Of a DNA stretch of 64,000 nucleotides, positions 44,857 through 53,517 are shown piece by piece (positions within the stretch are counted from its first letter, which is position 1; each line of letters opens with the position of its first letter). The position numbers were made by a program, and so were the translations under genes. Below the pieces are notes generated by a model. The model was not told the origin of the DNA, did not search any database, and was given only the letters and a program-made list of their open reading frames with translations. Source of the DNA: Thermocrinis minervae (GTDB taxonomy: Bacteria > Aquificota > Aquificia > Aquificales > Aquificaceae); contig NZ_LT670846.1 of assembly GCF_900142435.1 (NCBI RefSeq), positions 462,750 through 526,749 on the forward strand. The letters are read 5' to 3'.

Positions 44857-45984
44857 CTATCCCCTCCTTGAATTTACTTTTCCCCATGTAAAACATCCAT
44901 CGCACATGGGTACATAGAAATTATATTCCTTTCCACATATTGTACATACCCACATTTTGTTCAAGGCCTTTAGCTTATCCCTTAAAAGCTTTCCAACGGT
45001 ACCACCTAGCTTGTAAGATGATATAAGCAGCTCAATGTTTTCACTGACAGAAGTCTGTAGATCTTCAAGCTTACTTACGAGGTTAAGCCTCATATAAAAA
45101 AGTGCTAGTACATCTTTGTTTATACTATCTTGTCTTTCTTCCACCATTGGTAATATTTCCCTTATCTCTTCACCTTTTTCGGAAAGGATTAAAAGTAGCT
45201 CGTTCTGTAGACCCTTTTCAAAAGCACCTTCAAGCTCCTTACGAACATCCTTTTGTTTACCTTTCTGCAGCAGGTAGTATATATACTCAGCTAACACAAA
45301 GAAAGATCCATATGTATCTCTTGCTCTTTCGAGTTGTTTTTCGTCCTTTGAGTTTATAAAAGTTAAGATTAAGAGCTCGGACAGTATCCTTTTGTTAATA
45401 TCTTTCTCCCATCTCTCAGAAAGTTTTAATACAGACTCTTGGTAGTTTAGAGCTTCTTGATGTAATCCTTCTAGATAATGTGCATCCCTTAGAGTTTTTA
45501 GGGCTGTAAGATTTTTAGGGTCCTTTTGGAGGGCTATGAGGGAATACTCTTTTGCTTTTTGAGTATCCCTTTTTATGAGTGCATACTTTCCTACTAGTGC
45601 TTCGGAGAGCCCACTCTCTGATGAGATGTTTTCTTGCAAACCTTCGGAGCTTTCAAGTGCCTGTACGTAAAGAGCTTTAGCCTCATCGTATTTCCTTAGA
45701 GCTTTCCTTGCAATCTCTCCGGATCTGTAGGTGTACCCTCTGTAGAATTCTGCTAGACTTTTAAGGACTGTTTTGTAAGATCCTGTTAAAAAGCTGTGCT
45801 TTGTCATAAGAACTAAGCTTGTTAAGCCTATGCCTCCAAATAGCAGGATAAGTATGAGCAAGAACAGAGGGAGTTGATAAGTAGTTCCGAATATGTTGAC
45901 GTTTACCAATTGTGTGTTTTGCATTACAAATATTGAGAAGAGGAAGATAACTACAAATAGGACTATGGTTTTTAACACCTTCAT
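44857..45984 (-). CDS. LapA-LapB fusion: envelope/LPS assembly protein with TPRs and zinc ribbon
   Basis: The protein is 375 aa from ATG 45984, which overlaps rsfS by ATGA. The N-terminal ~70 residues resemble LapA (DUF1049): two helices around FVMQNTQLVNVNIFG. A TPR region follows from ~85 to 330. A rubredoxin-like zinc ribbon (CTICGKEY ... CDGCFTW) closes the chain, as in LapB. LapB controls LpxC turnover by FtsH in enteric bacteria, and lapA-lapB are usually two adjacent genes. Here they form one chain. Role in LPS or envelope homeostasis is inferred; bamD is two genes upstream. Confidence 0.78.
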   Translation of the reverse strand: MKVLKTIVLFVVIFLFSIFVMQNTQLVNVNIFGTTYQLPLFLLILILLFGGIGLTSLVLMTKHSFLTGSYKTVLKSLAEFYRGYTYRSGEIARKALRKYDEAKALYVQALESSEGLQENISSESGLSEALVGKYALIKRDTQKAKEYSLIALQKDPKNLTALKTLRDAHYLEGLHQEALNYQESVLKLSERWEKDINKRILSELLILTFINSKDEKQLERARDTYGSFFVLAEYIYYLLQKGKQKDVRKELEGAFEKGLQNELLLILSEKGEEIREILPMVEERQDSINKDVLALFYMRLNLVSKLEDLQTSVSENIELLISSYKLGGTVGKLLRDKLKALNKMWVCTICGKEYNFYVPMCDGCFTWGKVNSRRG

Positions 45985-46313
45985 AGGCTTACCCTCGGAG
46001 CTGTAGCGTAAAGCCATTCTAAATCGTAGTATTTTCTAACATCTGGTAAAAATATATGCACCAAAACATCTATAAGGTCCAACAAGATCCACTCACCGCT
46101 TTCATATCCTTCCACATGATCCACGTATACATCTCTTTTCTGAAGCTCTTCACGGAGATAATCTGCTAAAGCCCTTGCATGTGTAGGTGAGTTAGCGGAA
46201 GCTATGACAAAGTAATCAGCTATGTTAGTAAGACTTGAAACATCCATAATCACTACATCCTCCGCCTTTTTATTCTCCAATAGTTCTTTTATAATCCTAA
46301 GCTTATCCATCAA
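45981..46313 (-). CDS. rsfS: Ribosomal silencing factor RsfS
   Basis: The 110-residue protein has the RsfS/YbeB pattern: AEDVVIMDVSSLTNIADYFVIASANSPTHARALAD and GEWILLDLIDVLVHIFLPDVRKYYDLE. It binds uL14 and blocks subunit joining under starvation. It overlaps bamD and the LapA-LapB gene by 4 bp each. Confidence 0.94.
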   Translation of the reverse strand: MMDKLRIIKELLENKKAEDVVIMDVSSLTNIADYFVIASANSPTHARALADYLREELQKRDVYVDHVEGYESGEWILLDLIDVLVHIFLPDVRKYYDLEWLYATAPRVSL

Positions 46314-47224
46314 CCCTTTTTAATATACCTTTGGAGATCTTTGTAGTAATTATTCTCTCCAAAAACCTCTTTATACTTTTGAGCTTGTGCCAGACCTTCT
46401 TGATAGCTTTCTTGAGCTATGTTGCGCCACCTTTCTATCTCCTTAGACAGAAAATCTATTCTATTCTGAATGGCTTTCTTTTCTTCTTCTGTTCTTGCTT
46501 CTTTTAGGTGTTTTTGAGCTTGGTTTATCCAACCTCTATATTTTTCTTCCATCTTTTGGGCCTGCTTTCTCACCAGAAGAAGAGATTTTATGTACCTGTA
46601 GAGTAATTCTGCTTCTGAGAATTCATTGGGGTAGTTTATTAGGAGGTCTCTGTACCTCCTTGCCGCTGAATAGTAGTAACCGTAGTCTTCATAAAAACGT
46701 GCTATCAGATATTGATGTTTTGCTTCTCTCCCCTTTATACTTTCTATTATATCTGCTACCCTATCTGCATATGGACTATTGGGATACTTACTCAGGAAAT
46801 CTCTTGCCTTTTCTAAAGCTTTCTGGGTATAGGTTTGATCCCTGTATGCGTCTGGTGCTACCTTTGCGTAACTGTCTATTAGCATGTAGTAAGCCTTTTC
46901 CGTTTCTGGTGAATCAGGATATTGGAAAATATAGTCTTCTAGGTAGACGACGGCGTTGATGTAATCCTTATCAAGGTAGTAGCTCTCGGCGAGTGCATAC
47001 TTTAGATCCTTTATCTGCTGGGGTGTTAGTTGGTCTATGTACTTGAGGGCTTCCTTTAGCTTTTGGGTAGCTTTACTATAACTTCTGTTGGTGTATGCAG
47101 ACATACCTTCTGAATAGAGTTCCTGGGCTAACTTAGCCCTTTTTTCCTCAGTCATCTTTGCGCAGGAAACCACCATCAGCAGAAGGAATATAAAAAACCA
47201 CCTATGCTTTGTAATGTATCTCAT
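46310..47224 (-). CDS. bamD: BamD-like outer-membrane assembly lipoprotein
   Basis: The protein (304 aa) has a lipoprotein signal with lipobox LMVVSC, so it is anchored by an acylated Cys. TPR-like helices follow, including KDYINAVVYLEDYIFQYPDSPETEKAYYML and a second KYPNSPYADRV, the BamD/YfiO pattern. A longer charged coiled-coil extension follows residue ~220. It would help BamA insert beta-barrel proteins. It overlaps the RNase G gene by 23 bp and rsfS by 4 bp. Confidence 0.85.
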   Translation of the reverse strand: MRYITKHRWFFIFLLLMVVSCAKMTEEKRAKLAQELYSEGMSAYTNRSYSKATQKLKEALKYIDQLTPQQIKDLKYALAESYYLDKDYINAVVYLEDYIFQYPDSPETEKAYYMLIDSYAKVAPDAYRDQTYTQKALEKARDFLSKYPNSPYADRVADIIESIKGREAKHQYLIARFYEDYGYYYSAARRYRDLLINYPNEFSEAELLYRYIKSLLLVRKQAQKMEEKYRGWINQAQKHLKEARTEEEKKAIQNRIDFLSKEIERWRNIAQESYQEGLAQAQKYKEVFGENNYYKDLQRYIKKG

Positions 47225-48569
47225 AACTCCCGTACTCCATCTCTTCAGAACCGATTACTTCTATTTTACTCTCTAAACCAAGCTTTTTCAAAAGATTTTC
47301 TACAGTAGGCACGTATTCTGGCCTTACGTAAAGCTCTGCAGGTTTTGTTATCTTGGCTACGTCCTTCTCTATCTCGAAGGTTAGAAGCTCGTCGCTTTTC
47401 ACTCTACCCCTACCTTTACAAACAGGACACTCTTCTGAAAGGATCCAGCAAATGTTCTCGTCTGTTTTCTTCCTTACCATTTCAAGCATACCTAGCTTGG
47501 TAAAACCGTATATCTGCACGTGGCATGACTCTTCCTTAAGGGCTGTTTGTAAGGCTTTTATAACCTCTTCTTTATGCTCTTGCTTTTGCATGTCTATAAA
47601 GTCTACTATGATTATACCGGCTATGTTTCTCAAGACTATCTGCTTTGCTATTTCATGGGCAGCTTCCAGATTTGTTTTGAGAGCATTCTCATCGCATGTG
47701 TTGCCAGATGGATCACCGCTGTTTACGTCTATCACCGTCAGGGCTTCTGTTTTGTCTATGACGATAAACCCTCCACTTTTGAGCCAAACCCTCCGGTTAA
47801 AGATCTTCCTAAGAGCATGATTAAGATCGTATCTGTTTATAATGATGTGTGAATCTTTGGTGTAAACTACCTTTTTTAGAAGTTCAGGATGAAAACTTTC
47901 CAAAAAGCTTACTATTTCGTTCCATACTACCGGGTTATCTACTATTATCTCTTCTATTTGATACCAATAATCTCTTATGATGGTAATGTACTTTGGAAAT
48001 TCTTCCAGTATTAAACCTGGCTTTTTCATAATCTTAGATCTGTTCAATACATAATTCCACGTGGATCTTAGTGATTCTAAATCCTTTTTTATGTCCTCGT
48101 ACTCGCAGAATTGGGCTGAAGTCCTAACTATGAATCCCTCTTTATCATGAACTAGTGGATTTAACATTTCTATAAGTTTAGACTTTTCCGCTTGATCTAA
48201 CTTAGATGAACACTTTATTCCTTCACATAAGGGCATATAAACTAGGGCCTTACCCACTAACACAGGTTTGTTTGTTACCTTTGCTCCTTTCTCCTCTGTG
48301 GGTTCTCTTACCACCTGAACTATGACACTTTCTCCTACCCTAGGATACTCTTCTTTTTTTATGGGGAGGTATGCTTCTTTTCCTATACCAATATCTACGA
48401 AAACACCACCCATTCCCTTCACTATCCTTTTTACCTTTCCTTTGAATAGGCTTCCCACAAGCCTTTGTTTTTTCCTTTTATCAACTTCAAGTTTATAAAG
48501 CTCAAAGCCTTCTAGAAGAAAAGATAGACTTATATATTCACTGGATAGTACTATTAGCCTTTTACCCAT
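47202..48569 (-). CDS. rng: Ribonuclease E/G family endoribonuclease
   Basis: The protein has 455 residues. The S1-like RNA-binding domain includes GSLFKGKVKRIVKGMGGVFVDIG. The catalytic core has the two metal aspartates in ALTVIDVNSGD and IIIVDFIDMQ, and the Zn-link CPVCKGRGR. Length matches RNase G rather than RNase E, with no long C-terminal scaffold. It matures rRNA and degrades mRNA. It is the first gene of the long minus-strand envelope and signalling operon. About 590 bp upstream of it is free of intact genes. Confidence 0.92.
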   Translation of the reverse strand: MGKRLIVLSSEYISLSFLLEGFELYKLEVDKRKKQRLVGSLFKGKVKRIVKGMGGVFVDIGIGKEAYLPIKKEEYPRVGESVIVQVVREPTEEKGAKVTNKPVLVGKALVYMPLCEGIKCSSKLDQAEKSKLIEMLNPLVHDKEGFIVRTSAQFCEYEDIKKDLESLRSTWNYVLNRSKIMKKPGLILEEFPKYITIIRDYWYQIEEIIVDNPVVWNEIVSFLESFHPELLKKVVYTKDSHIIINRYDLNHALRKIFNRRVWLKSGGFIVIDKTEALTVIDVNSGDPSGNTCDENALKTNLEAAHEIAKQIVLRNIAGIIIVDFIDMQKQEHKEEVIKALQTALKEESCHVQIYGFTKLGMLEMVRKKTDENICWILSEECPVCKGRGRVKSDELLTFEIEKDVAKITKPAELYVRPEYVPTVENLLKKLGLESKIEVIGSEEMEYGSYEIHYKA

Positions 48570-48579
48570 CTAAGATATT

Positions 48580-48921
48580 TTAAAAAAACTCTTCAATGCT
48601 AATCGGTGTACTGACGAATTTTAGGTGCACATCCTGGATTTTTCTAAAACTTGACTTCCTCAGGGTTTTATAATCCTGAAAATTCTCTAGGAACCTTTTG
48701 AGATGTTCTTCTGAATCGAGAAAGAGTAAGTCTTTGTCCTCTCTTGTAACGGCATAGTTGCTCTATTCCTTTACAAACGCTCTATATACAGGATATTTGT
48801 AACCTTTTTTGAAAAAAAAGACGTACCTAAGGGCCACGCCTTTAAAGAGTAAGATGAGAGTGCTCAAAAAGCTGGCCATCTCTAAAAACTTTAGATACCA
48901 TAGCGTTGGGTATACTGTTCA
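48580..48921 (-). pseudogene. Decayed protein-coding gene remnant
   Basis: Between rng and the oxidase operon (48570-49159) there is no intact gene. One minus-strand frame stays open for 112 codons apart from a single TAG at 48763-48765. It reads WYLKFLEMASFLSTLILL and KKGYKYPVYRAFVKE before the stop, and TREDKDLLFLDSEEHLKRFL after it, ending ISIEEFF. The composition looks like real protein, with one hydrophobic helix and then a charged domain. I do not recognise the family. A further frame with VAVRHALSVGINIF continues upstream to about 49007, possibly after a frameshift. The remainder, 49011-49159, is the AT-rich oxidase promoter region. Confidence 0.55.
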
Positions 48922-49077
48922 GTCAAAAGCGTAGTTACCCAGTTGAAGATATTTATACCAACAGATAGTGCATGCCTTACAGCTACGCTGCATCTCCTTT
49001 GTGAAGATTATTTCTCATACATGATTTTATGATTTAAAAATCTTTGAATATTCTTTAAATAATCTTTTAAATTTCCC

Positions 49078-49106
49078 TTGACAAACAAGAATGATTAGAT
49101 TATCCT
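49078..49106 (+). promoter_or_regulatory. Sigma-70-type promoter of the ba3 oxidase operon
   Basis: TTGACA (49078-49083), 17 bases, then TATCCT (49101-49106), about 54 bases before the first oxidase gene. The DNA upstream (49020-49077) is very AT-rich, with T and A runs as in an UP element. Confidence 0.7.
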
Positions 49107-49159
49107 TATAAATAAGCTTGGCTTATAAAAGGTTAAACAAAATTTATAGGAGGTGTGCC

Positions 49160-49273
49160 ATGCGAGAGGGTGACTTCTTCCCGAAAGGGGCAGTGGCCTT
49201 CTTTGTGTTAATGCTCCTCTTTTACGCCATTGTGTGGCTGTCAGTTTACTCCATTATGGTTTCAAGGGGGTGA
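49160..49273 (+). CDS. Cytochrome c oxidase subunit IIa, ba3 type (37 aa)
   Basis: The reading MREGDFFPKGAVAFF... ends SIMVSRG and is a single membrane helix of 37 residues. AGGAGGTG lies 6 bases before the ATG, and subunit II begins four bases after the stop. It follows the pattern of the 34-residue subunit IIa of Thermus ba3 oxidase: a KGA start, a hydrophobic helix with W and VY, and a terminal RG. It fills the helix position that B-family subunit II lacks. It is easily missed because of its size. Confidence 0.85.
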   Translation: MREGDFFPKGAVAFFVLMLLFYAIVWLSVYSIMVSRG

Positions 49274-49277
49274 TACC

Positions 49278-49718
49278 ATGGATAAGGCGGAAAAGGGGGC
49301 CCTTTTTACTGCTGTTGTTTTCTTGCTTACCTTCTTTGGGCTTTTGGTTTACGCAGCCAAGGGTATGAACATTGACGTGCCCACCTGTATAACAGATGTA
49401 AAGCCCTTTACAGAAGGTAAGGTTATAAAGCTTTCGGACAACAGGTATGAGATCCACTACCTTGCTTACATGTGGGGCTTTGATCCGGCAGATGTAGAGA
49501 TACCGGCTGGGTCTACGGTGGATATATACCTCACCAGCAAAGACGTAATCCACGGCTTTCAGATTCAACCCAACACAAACGTAAACCTTATGGCCATTCC
49601 AGGTACCGTGTCGTACGCGAGGGTTAAGTTTGACAAGCCAGGCGTTTACCACATAGTCTGCCATGAGTACTGTGGTATAGGTCACCAAGATATGAGCACA
49701 AAGATAATAGTCAAATAA
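49278..49718 (+). CDS. Cytochrome c oxidase subunit II (CuA), ba3 type
   Basis: The protein (146 aa) has one N-terminal membrane helix and a periplasmic cupredoxin domain. The CuA ligands are in DVIHGFQ and CHEYCGIGHQDM: Cys, Glu, Cys, His and Met spaced as in CuA centres. Only one helix is present, as in B-family enzymes. I chose the ATG at 49278 just after the subunit IIa gene; a longer reading from 49230 overlaps that gene. It takes electrons from a cytochrome c donor. Confidence 0.93.
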   Translation: MDKAEKGALFTAVVFLLTFFGLLVYAAKGMNIDVPTCITDVKPFTEGKVIKLSDNRYEIHYLAYMWGFDPADVEIPAGSTVDIYLTSKDVIHGFQIQPNTNVNLMAIPGTVSYARVKFDKPGVYHIVCHEYCGIGHQDMSTKIIVK

Positions 49719-49730
49719 GGAGGTGAGGCC

Positions 49731-51467
49731 ATGAAGCCGGATAGCAGTGTCAAACAAGTCATCATATATGAGATAGTTTTGGGTATAGCCCTTTTGGTGT
49801 TTGGTGTCTATCACGGACTTATGCAAGTTCTCTACAGGGCAGGCGTTATAAAGGACATGTCCTTCGCAAGCATTGAGTACTACCAAGGTCTTACCCTCCA
49901 CGGCGTCATAAACGCCATAGTTTTCACAACACTGTTTATAGTGGCCTTTGGTAATGCAGTCTTCTGGTACCATCTTAAGAAGCCTCTGAGACCTGCAGTC
50001 CAATGGACTAGCTTTATCCTCATGTTTGTTGGTACCCTTATGGCCGCATGGGCTATGTTCACAGGAAGGGCAAACGTGCTCTACACCTTCTACCCACCAC
50101 TCCTCGCCCATTGGACCTTCTACCTGGGTGCAGCATTGTTCCTTGTAGGTTCGATAGTACCTCTCCTTGATTGGATACCTAACTATCTCGCTTGGAAGAG
50201 GGAAAACCCCGACAAGAAGGTGCCACTTGCTGTCTTTGGTGTGCTTGTAAACCACATAATGTGGGTGATAATGCTAGTACCTGTGGTTATAGAGGTACTC
50301 TTCCAACTACTACCGCTGTCTTTGGGACTCGTGAGTGAGATAAACCCTTCCCTTGCAAGAACTCTCTTCTGGGCCTTTGGACACCCAGTGGTTTACTTCT
50401 GGCTACTGCCTGCTTACGTGATGCTCTACACGGTCCTTCCTAAGATAGTTACAGGTGATGGAAAGCTCTATTCAGACTCCGCGGCAAGGCTTGCCTTCAT
50501 ACTGTTCCTCATATTCTCCTTCCCAGTAGGACTCCATCACCAGTTTACAGAGCCAGGTGTGACAAACAACTACAAGCTTATACATGCCTTCTTTACCTTT
50601 GGCGTAGCTATCCCCAGCATGCTAACAGCCTTTACGGTTGCGGCATCCCTTGAGTATTCCATAAAGTCCAAGTATCCAGAGCTAAAGGACAGTCTATTCT
50701 ACTGGTGGACAAAGATACCTTACATAAGCTTAGAGGGAGACAAGTGGCTTGTGTCCTACTTTATGGCAGGACTATTCCTCTTCTTTGTAGGTGGTATAAC
50801 TGGTATAATCAACGCCTCATACAACATGAACCTTGTGGTTCATAACACCTCCTTTGTACCAGGTCACTTCCACACCACCGTAGGTGGTCTGGTCACGCTA
50901 TCCTTCTTGGGTATGTCCCTGTACCTTGTTTCTAAGCTCACAGGTAAGGAGATAAGGTTTAAGGGGCTTGCCGTTTTGGCCCCCTGGCTATGGTGGCAAG
51001 GCATGCTCATCTTTGAGTACGCTATGTCTGTAGCCGGTTTACATGGTTTCCCAAGAAGGACCAACACGGGCATATCCTACCTAAACCCCGATTCTCCTCT
51101 CTACAGGCCTGAATGGGTAGGCTATGCAGAGCTGTCTGTATTTGCGGGAATTCTCATAGTATTGGGCTTTGTCTTCTTCGCCATATCCTTCTTCGGAACG
51201 CTTCTATCACCAAAGGTAAGGGAAGAAACTTTGGAGCTTCCTTCGGCTGAAGCCTATCATGATGAAAAGGTACCAGCTCTCAACAAGATCCTACCTTGGG
51301 CTGTATTCAGCTCTTTGTTGTTCCTCATATCCTACATACCACCTCTATACGATGTGACCAAGAGGGGTGTATTCTTTGACTCTCCAGGATACAACGACAA
51401 GAATCCTATGCCTGTAACTAAGCCACAGGGTAGCGCAGAGCAAAATAAGAAGGTTTCTCAAGAGTGA
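49731..51467 (+). CDS. Cytochrome c oxidase subunit I, B-family (ba3 type)
   Basis: The 578-residue protein has about 13 membrane helices. Heme and copper ligands are visible in LTLHGVINAIVF, in AFGHPVVYFWLLPAY (CuB His with the cross-linked Tyr region), in GLHHQFTEPG and in VPGHFHTTVGG. The HPVVYFWLLPAY form, without the A-family K-channel residues, places it with ba3/B-type oxidases, which have high oxygen affinity. It reduces O2 to water and pumps protons. AAGGAGGTGAG precedes the ATG. No subunit III gene follows; a Sco-like chaperone does. Confidence 0.96.
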   Translation: MKPDSSVKQVIIYEIVLGIALLVFGVYHGLMQVLYRAGVIKDMSFASIEYYQGLTLHGVINAIVFTTLFIVAFGNAVFWYHLKKPLRPAVQWTSFILMFVGTLMAAWAMFTGRANVLYTFYPPLLAHWTFYLGAALFLVGSIVPLLDWIPNYLAWKRENPDKKVPLAVFGVLVNHIMWVIMLVPVVIEVLFQLLPLSLGLVSEINPSLARTLFWAFGHPVVYFWLLPAYVMLYTVLPKIVTGDGKLYSDSAARLAFILFLIFSFPVGLHHQFTEPGVTNNYKLIHAFFTFGVAIPSMLTAFTVAASLEYSIKSKYPELKDSLFYWWTKIPYISLEGDKWLVSYFMAGLFLFFVGGITGIINASYNMNLVVHNTSFVPGHFHTTVGGLVTLSFLGMSLYLVSKLTGKEIRFKGLAVLAPWLWWQGMLIFEYAMSVAGLHGFPRRTNTGISYLNPDSPLYRPEWVGYAELSVFAGILIVLGFVFFAISFFGTLLSPKVREETLELPSAEAYHDEKVPALNKILPWAVFSSLLFLISYIPPLYDVTKRGVFFDSPGYNDKNPMPVTKPQGSAEQNKKVSQE

Positions 51468-52150
51468 AGTTTCTACTGGGGCTCCTGCCCCTTTTCTTTT
51501 TTATAACTTTCTCTTTTTCTCAAAATTCAGGAACGGGTATTCCACCCGATGAATCAAAGACCTTAGGTAAACCGCTACCAAACGTAAGCCTAATCGACTC
51601 GGAAGGAAAAGTCTTTGAACTATACTCACTGAAAGGAAAACCGCTTATCATAAGCCCCATCTACACCAACTGCTCCTCTGCGTGTCCCATAATCACCAAA
51701 TCTTTAAAAGAGGTACTTCCCTCTGTAGGTACAGTAGGTAAAGATTTCAACGTAATCTCCTTTAGCTTTGACTACACAGACACAGTTAAAGATCTCAGGA
51801 AGTTCAAAGAAAGGGAAGGTCTTCCAAAGGAGTGGATAGTTGCAACAGGCAAGACGCGCCAAGATCTTTTTGAGCTCGTAGATGCCATAGATTTTAGATT
51901 TATGAGCATACCAGAGACCAAAGACTTCGTACATCCAAACTTCATAGTGTTTGTATCTCCAGATATGAGGATAAAAAAGTATTTGTACGGAGTTACGTTC
52001 AAAGTACAGGATATAAAAGACTCGTTGTATTATGCTGTAGGACACGAAAGCTTATCTGAGAAATTAAGACCTTACATATTCTTTCTATCATTAGTAGGTT
52101 TTTCCATATCTCTTCTTTATATTATTCTAAAGCTGACGCGCAAGGTATAA
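51464..52150 (+). CDS. SCO1/SenC-like copper chaperone
   Basis: The protein (228 aa) has a signal peptide (MKFLLGLLPLFFFITFSFS) and a thioredoxin-like domain with the copper ligands CSSAC and His in DFVHPNF. It also has a C-terminal membrane helix (FFLSLVGFSISLLYIILKL). It should deliver copper to the CuA site of subunit II. GTG start overlaps the subunit I stop by 4 bp (GTGA), a direct translational link. The extra C-terminal anchor is less common in Sco proteins. Confidence 0.9.
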   Translation: MKFLLGLLPLFFFITFSFSQNSGTGIPPDESKTLGKPLPNVSLIDSEGKVFELYSLKGKPLIISPIYTNCSSACPIITKSLKEVLPSVGTVGKDFNVISFSFDYTDTVKDLRKFKEREGLPKEWIVATGKTRQDLFELVDAIDFRFMSIPETKDFVHPNFIVFVSPDMRIKKYLYGVTFKVQDIKDSLYYAVGHESLSEKLRPYIFFLSLVGFSISLLYIILKLTRKV

Positions 52151-52246
52151 GCTTACATTATATGTATATAAGAACATTTTAAACAGAAGTACAAAAGAAT
52201 GGTTTAAAAATTAATTCCTGTAAAAATTTAAAGGGAGGTAACTCTG

Positions 52247-53479
52247 ATGAAAAGAGGATTTCTCGTTGGAGTGCTTCTTGCAAGCGTGGGGCTTTCCTTT
52301 GCTACCAACGGAGACAACCTCATAGGCGTATCTCCAGCTTCAAGGGGTATGGGTGGAATAGGTGTAGGCATGCCCATAGGACCATCTGACACCATATTCA
52401 GAAACCCAGCCTGGATGACCAACTACAAAGGCTTCAACCTAAGCTTCGGTGGAATCCTCTTTATGCCTGAGGTAAAGGCTAAAGCTACGCTTTTTGGTAC
52501 TAGTAGTCGAAAAGAAACCAGCCAAGCCAAGACCTTTGTAGTCCCAGAGGTGGGCATAGTCCACCAGATAAACGACAAGCTCTTCTTTGGAATAGGAGCC
52601 TTCGGCGTTTCTGGTATGGGTGTGGACTACAGGAACAAAGACCCTATGCTCTCTAACATGCATACAAGCCTCCAGTTCATGAGAGTCATTCCGGCCCTTG
52701 CCTACAAGGTAAACGATGCCCTGTCCATATCCGGTGCCCTGCACCTGGCCTACGGCTCTCTTGACATGGGAGCTAGGTTATGCGATCCTATTACTGGTAA
52801 CTGCTGGAACGCTGGTGGTGGTCAGAGTCAGACCTACGGTATAGGCTTTCAGGTAGGTGTGGCTTACAATATGGGCAACTTCGTCTACGCCGGTCTGACC
52901 TATCAGAGTCCTGTGAGCATGACCTACAAAAGGGTGTTTGACTCTAATAATGATAGAATGTTCGAAGACCTTAAGCTCACACAACCTCAAGAGGTTGCCT
53001 TTGGTGTGGGTGTAAGACCTCTGGATAACTTCAAAGTAGGCCTTGACATAAGGTGGATAAACTGGTCAGATGCTAAGGGATACAAGGAATTCCAGTGGAA
53101 GGATCAGTGGGTGTTCGCTGTAGGTGGAGAGTACAAGCCCATACCCAAGCTGGCCCTTAGGGCAGGTTACAACTATGCAAAGTCTCCCATAAGGGGTGGA
53201 GTCAAGAACGTTGCAAATGCTAACAACATACCAAACCTTGCAGCACCTTTCTCTGACTTTCAGATTGCCTACTTTAACCTTGTAGGCTTCCCTGCTGTTA
53301 CAGAGCACCACATAACCCTTGGTGTTGGCTACGAGTTTACCCCCAACTTCAGCGTGGACCTTGCTTACAAGCACGCCTTCAAAAAGACCGTCAGCGCTAC
53401 AGGTAACGTTCCGGGCTTTAGCGTTGAAGGAAGCAACGCTCAGAACGCCATATCTGTTGGTCTAAACTGGAAGTTCTAA
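52247..53479 (+). CDS. OmpP1/FadL/TodX-family outer-membrane protein
   Basis: The protein (410 aa) has a signal peptide ([19 protein letters not shown]). [29 protein letters not shown] segment follows, typical of the FadL hatch region. The remainder alternates polar and aromatic residues, ending GLNWKF with the C-terminal Phe recognised by the BAM complex. It is predicted to be a 14-strand barrel that takes up hydrophobic compounds. GGGAGGT precedes the start, and a GC hairpin follows the stop. Confidence 0.88.
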   Translation: MKRGFLVGVLLASVGLSFATNGDNLIGVSPASRGMGGIGVGMPIGPSDTIFRNPAWMTNYKGFNLSFGGILFMPEVKAKATLFGTSSRKETSQAKTFVVPEVGIVHQINDKLFFGIGAFGVSGMGVDYRNKDPMLSNMHTSLQFMRVIPALAYKVNDALSISGALHLAYGSLDMGARLCDPITGNCWNAGGGQSQTYGIGFQVGVAYNMGNFVYAGLTYQSPVSMTYKRVFDSNNDRMFEDLKLTQPQEVAFGVGVRPLDNFKVGLDIRWINWSDAKGYKEFQWKDQWVFAVGGEYKPIPKLALRAGYNYAKSPIRGGVKNVANANNIPNLAAPFSDFQIAYFNLVGFPAVTEHHITLGVGYEFTPNFSVDLAYKHAFKKTVSATGNVPGFSVEGSNAQNAISVGLNWKF

Positions 53480-53485
53480 GACCTT

Positions 53486-53510
53486 GGGGGCTCTGCCCCC
53501 TGTACTTTTA
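53486..53510 (+). terminator. Terminator after the FadL-like gene
   Basis: GGGGGC (53486-53491), loop TCT and GCCCCC (53495-53500) are followed by TGTACTTTTA. The T-run is short, but the stem is strong and lies between convergent genes. Confidence 0.7.
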
Positions 53511-53517
53511 TAAGAAG

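Noticed and set aside
48894-49007. A transposase fragment (frame with VAVRHALSVGINIF)
   Set aside because: 38 codons without any recognisable catalytic motif or terminal inverted repeat; kept only as part of the gene remnant.
49254-50255. Long 333-codon open frame on the minus strand opposite the oxidase genes
   Set aside because: It runs fully antisense to subunit II and subunit I, whose motifs are certain. It is rich in Cys, His and Tyr as expected from reading codons backwards, and has no ribosome site.
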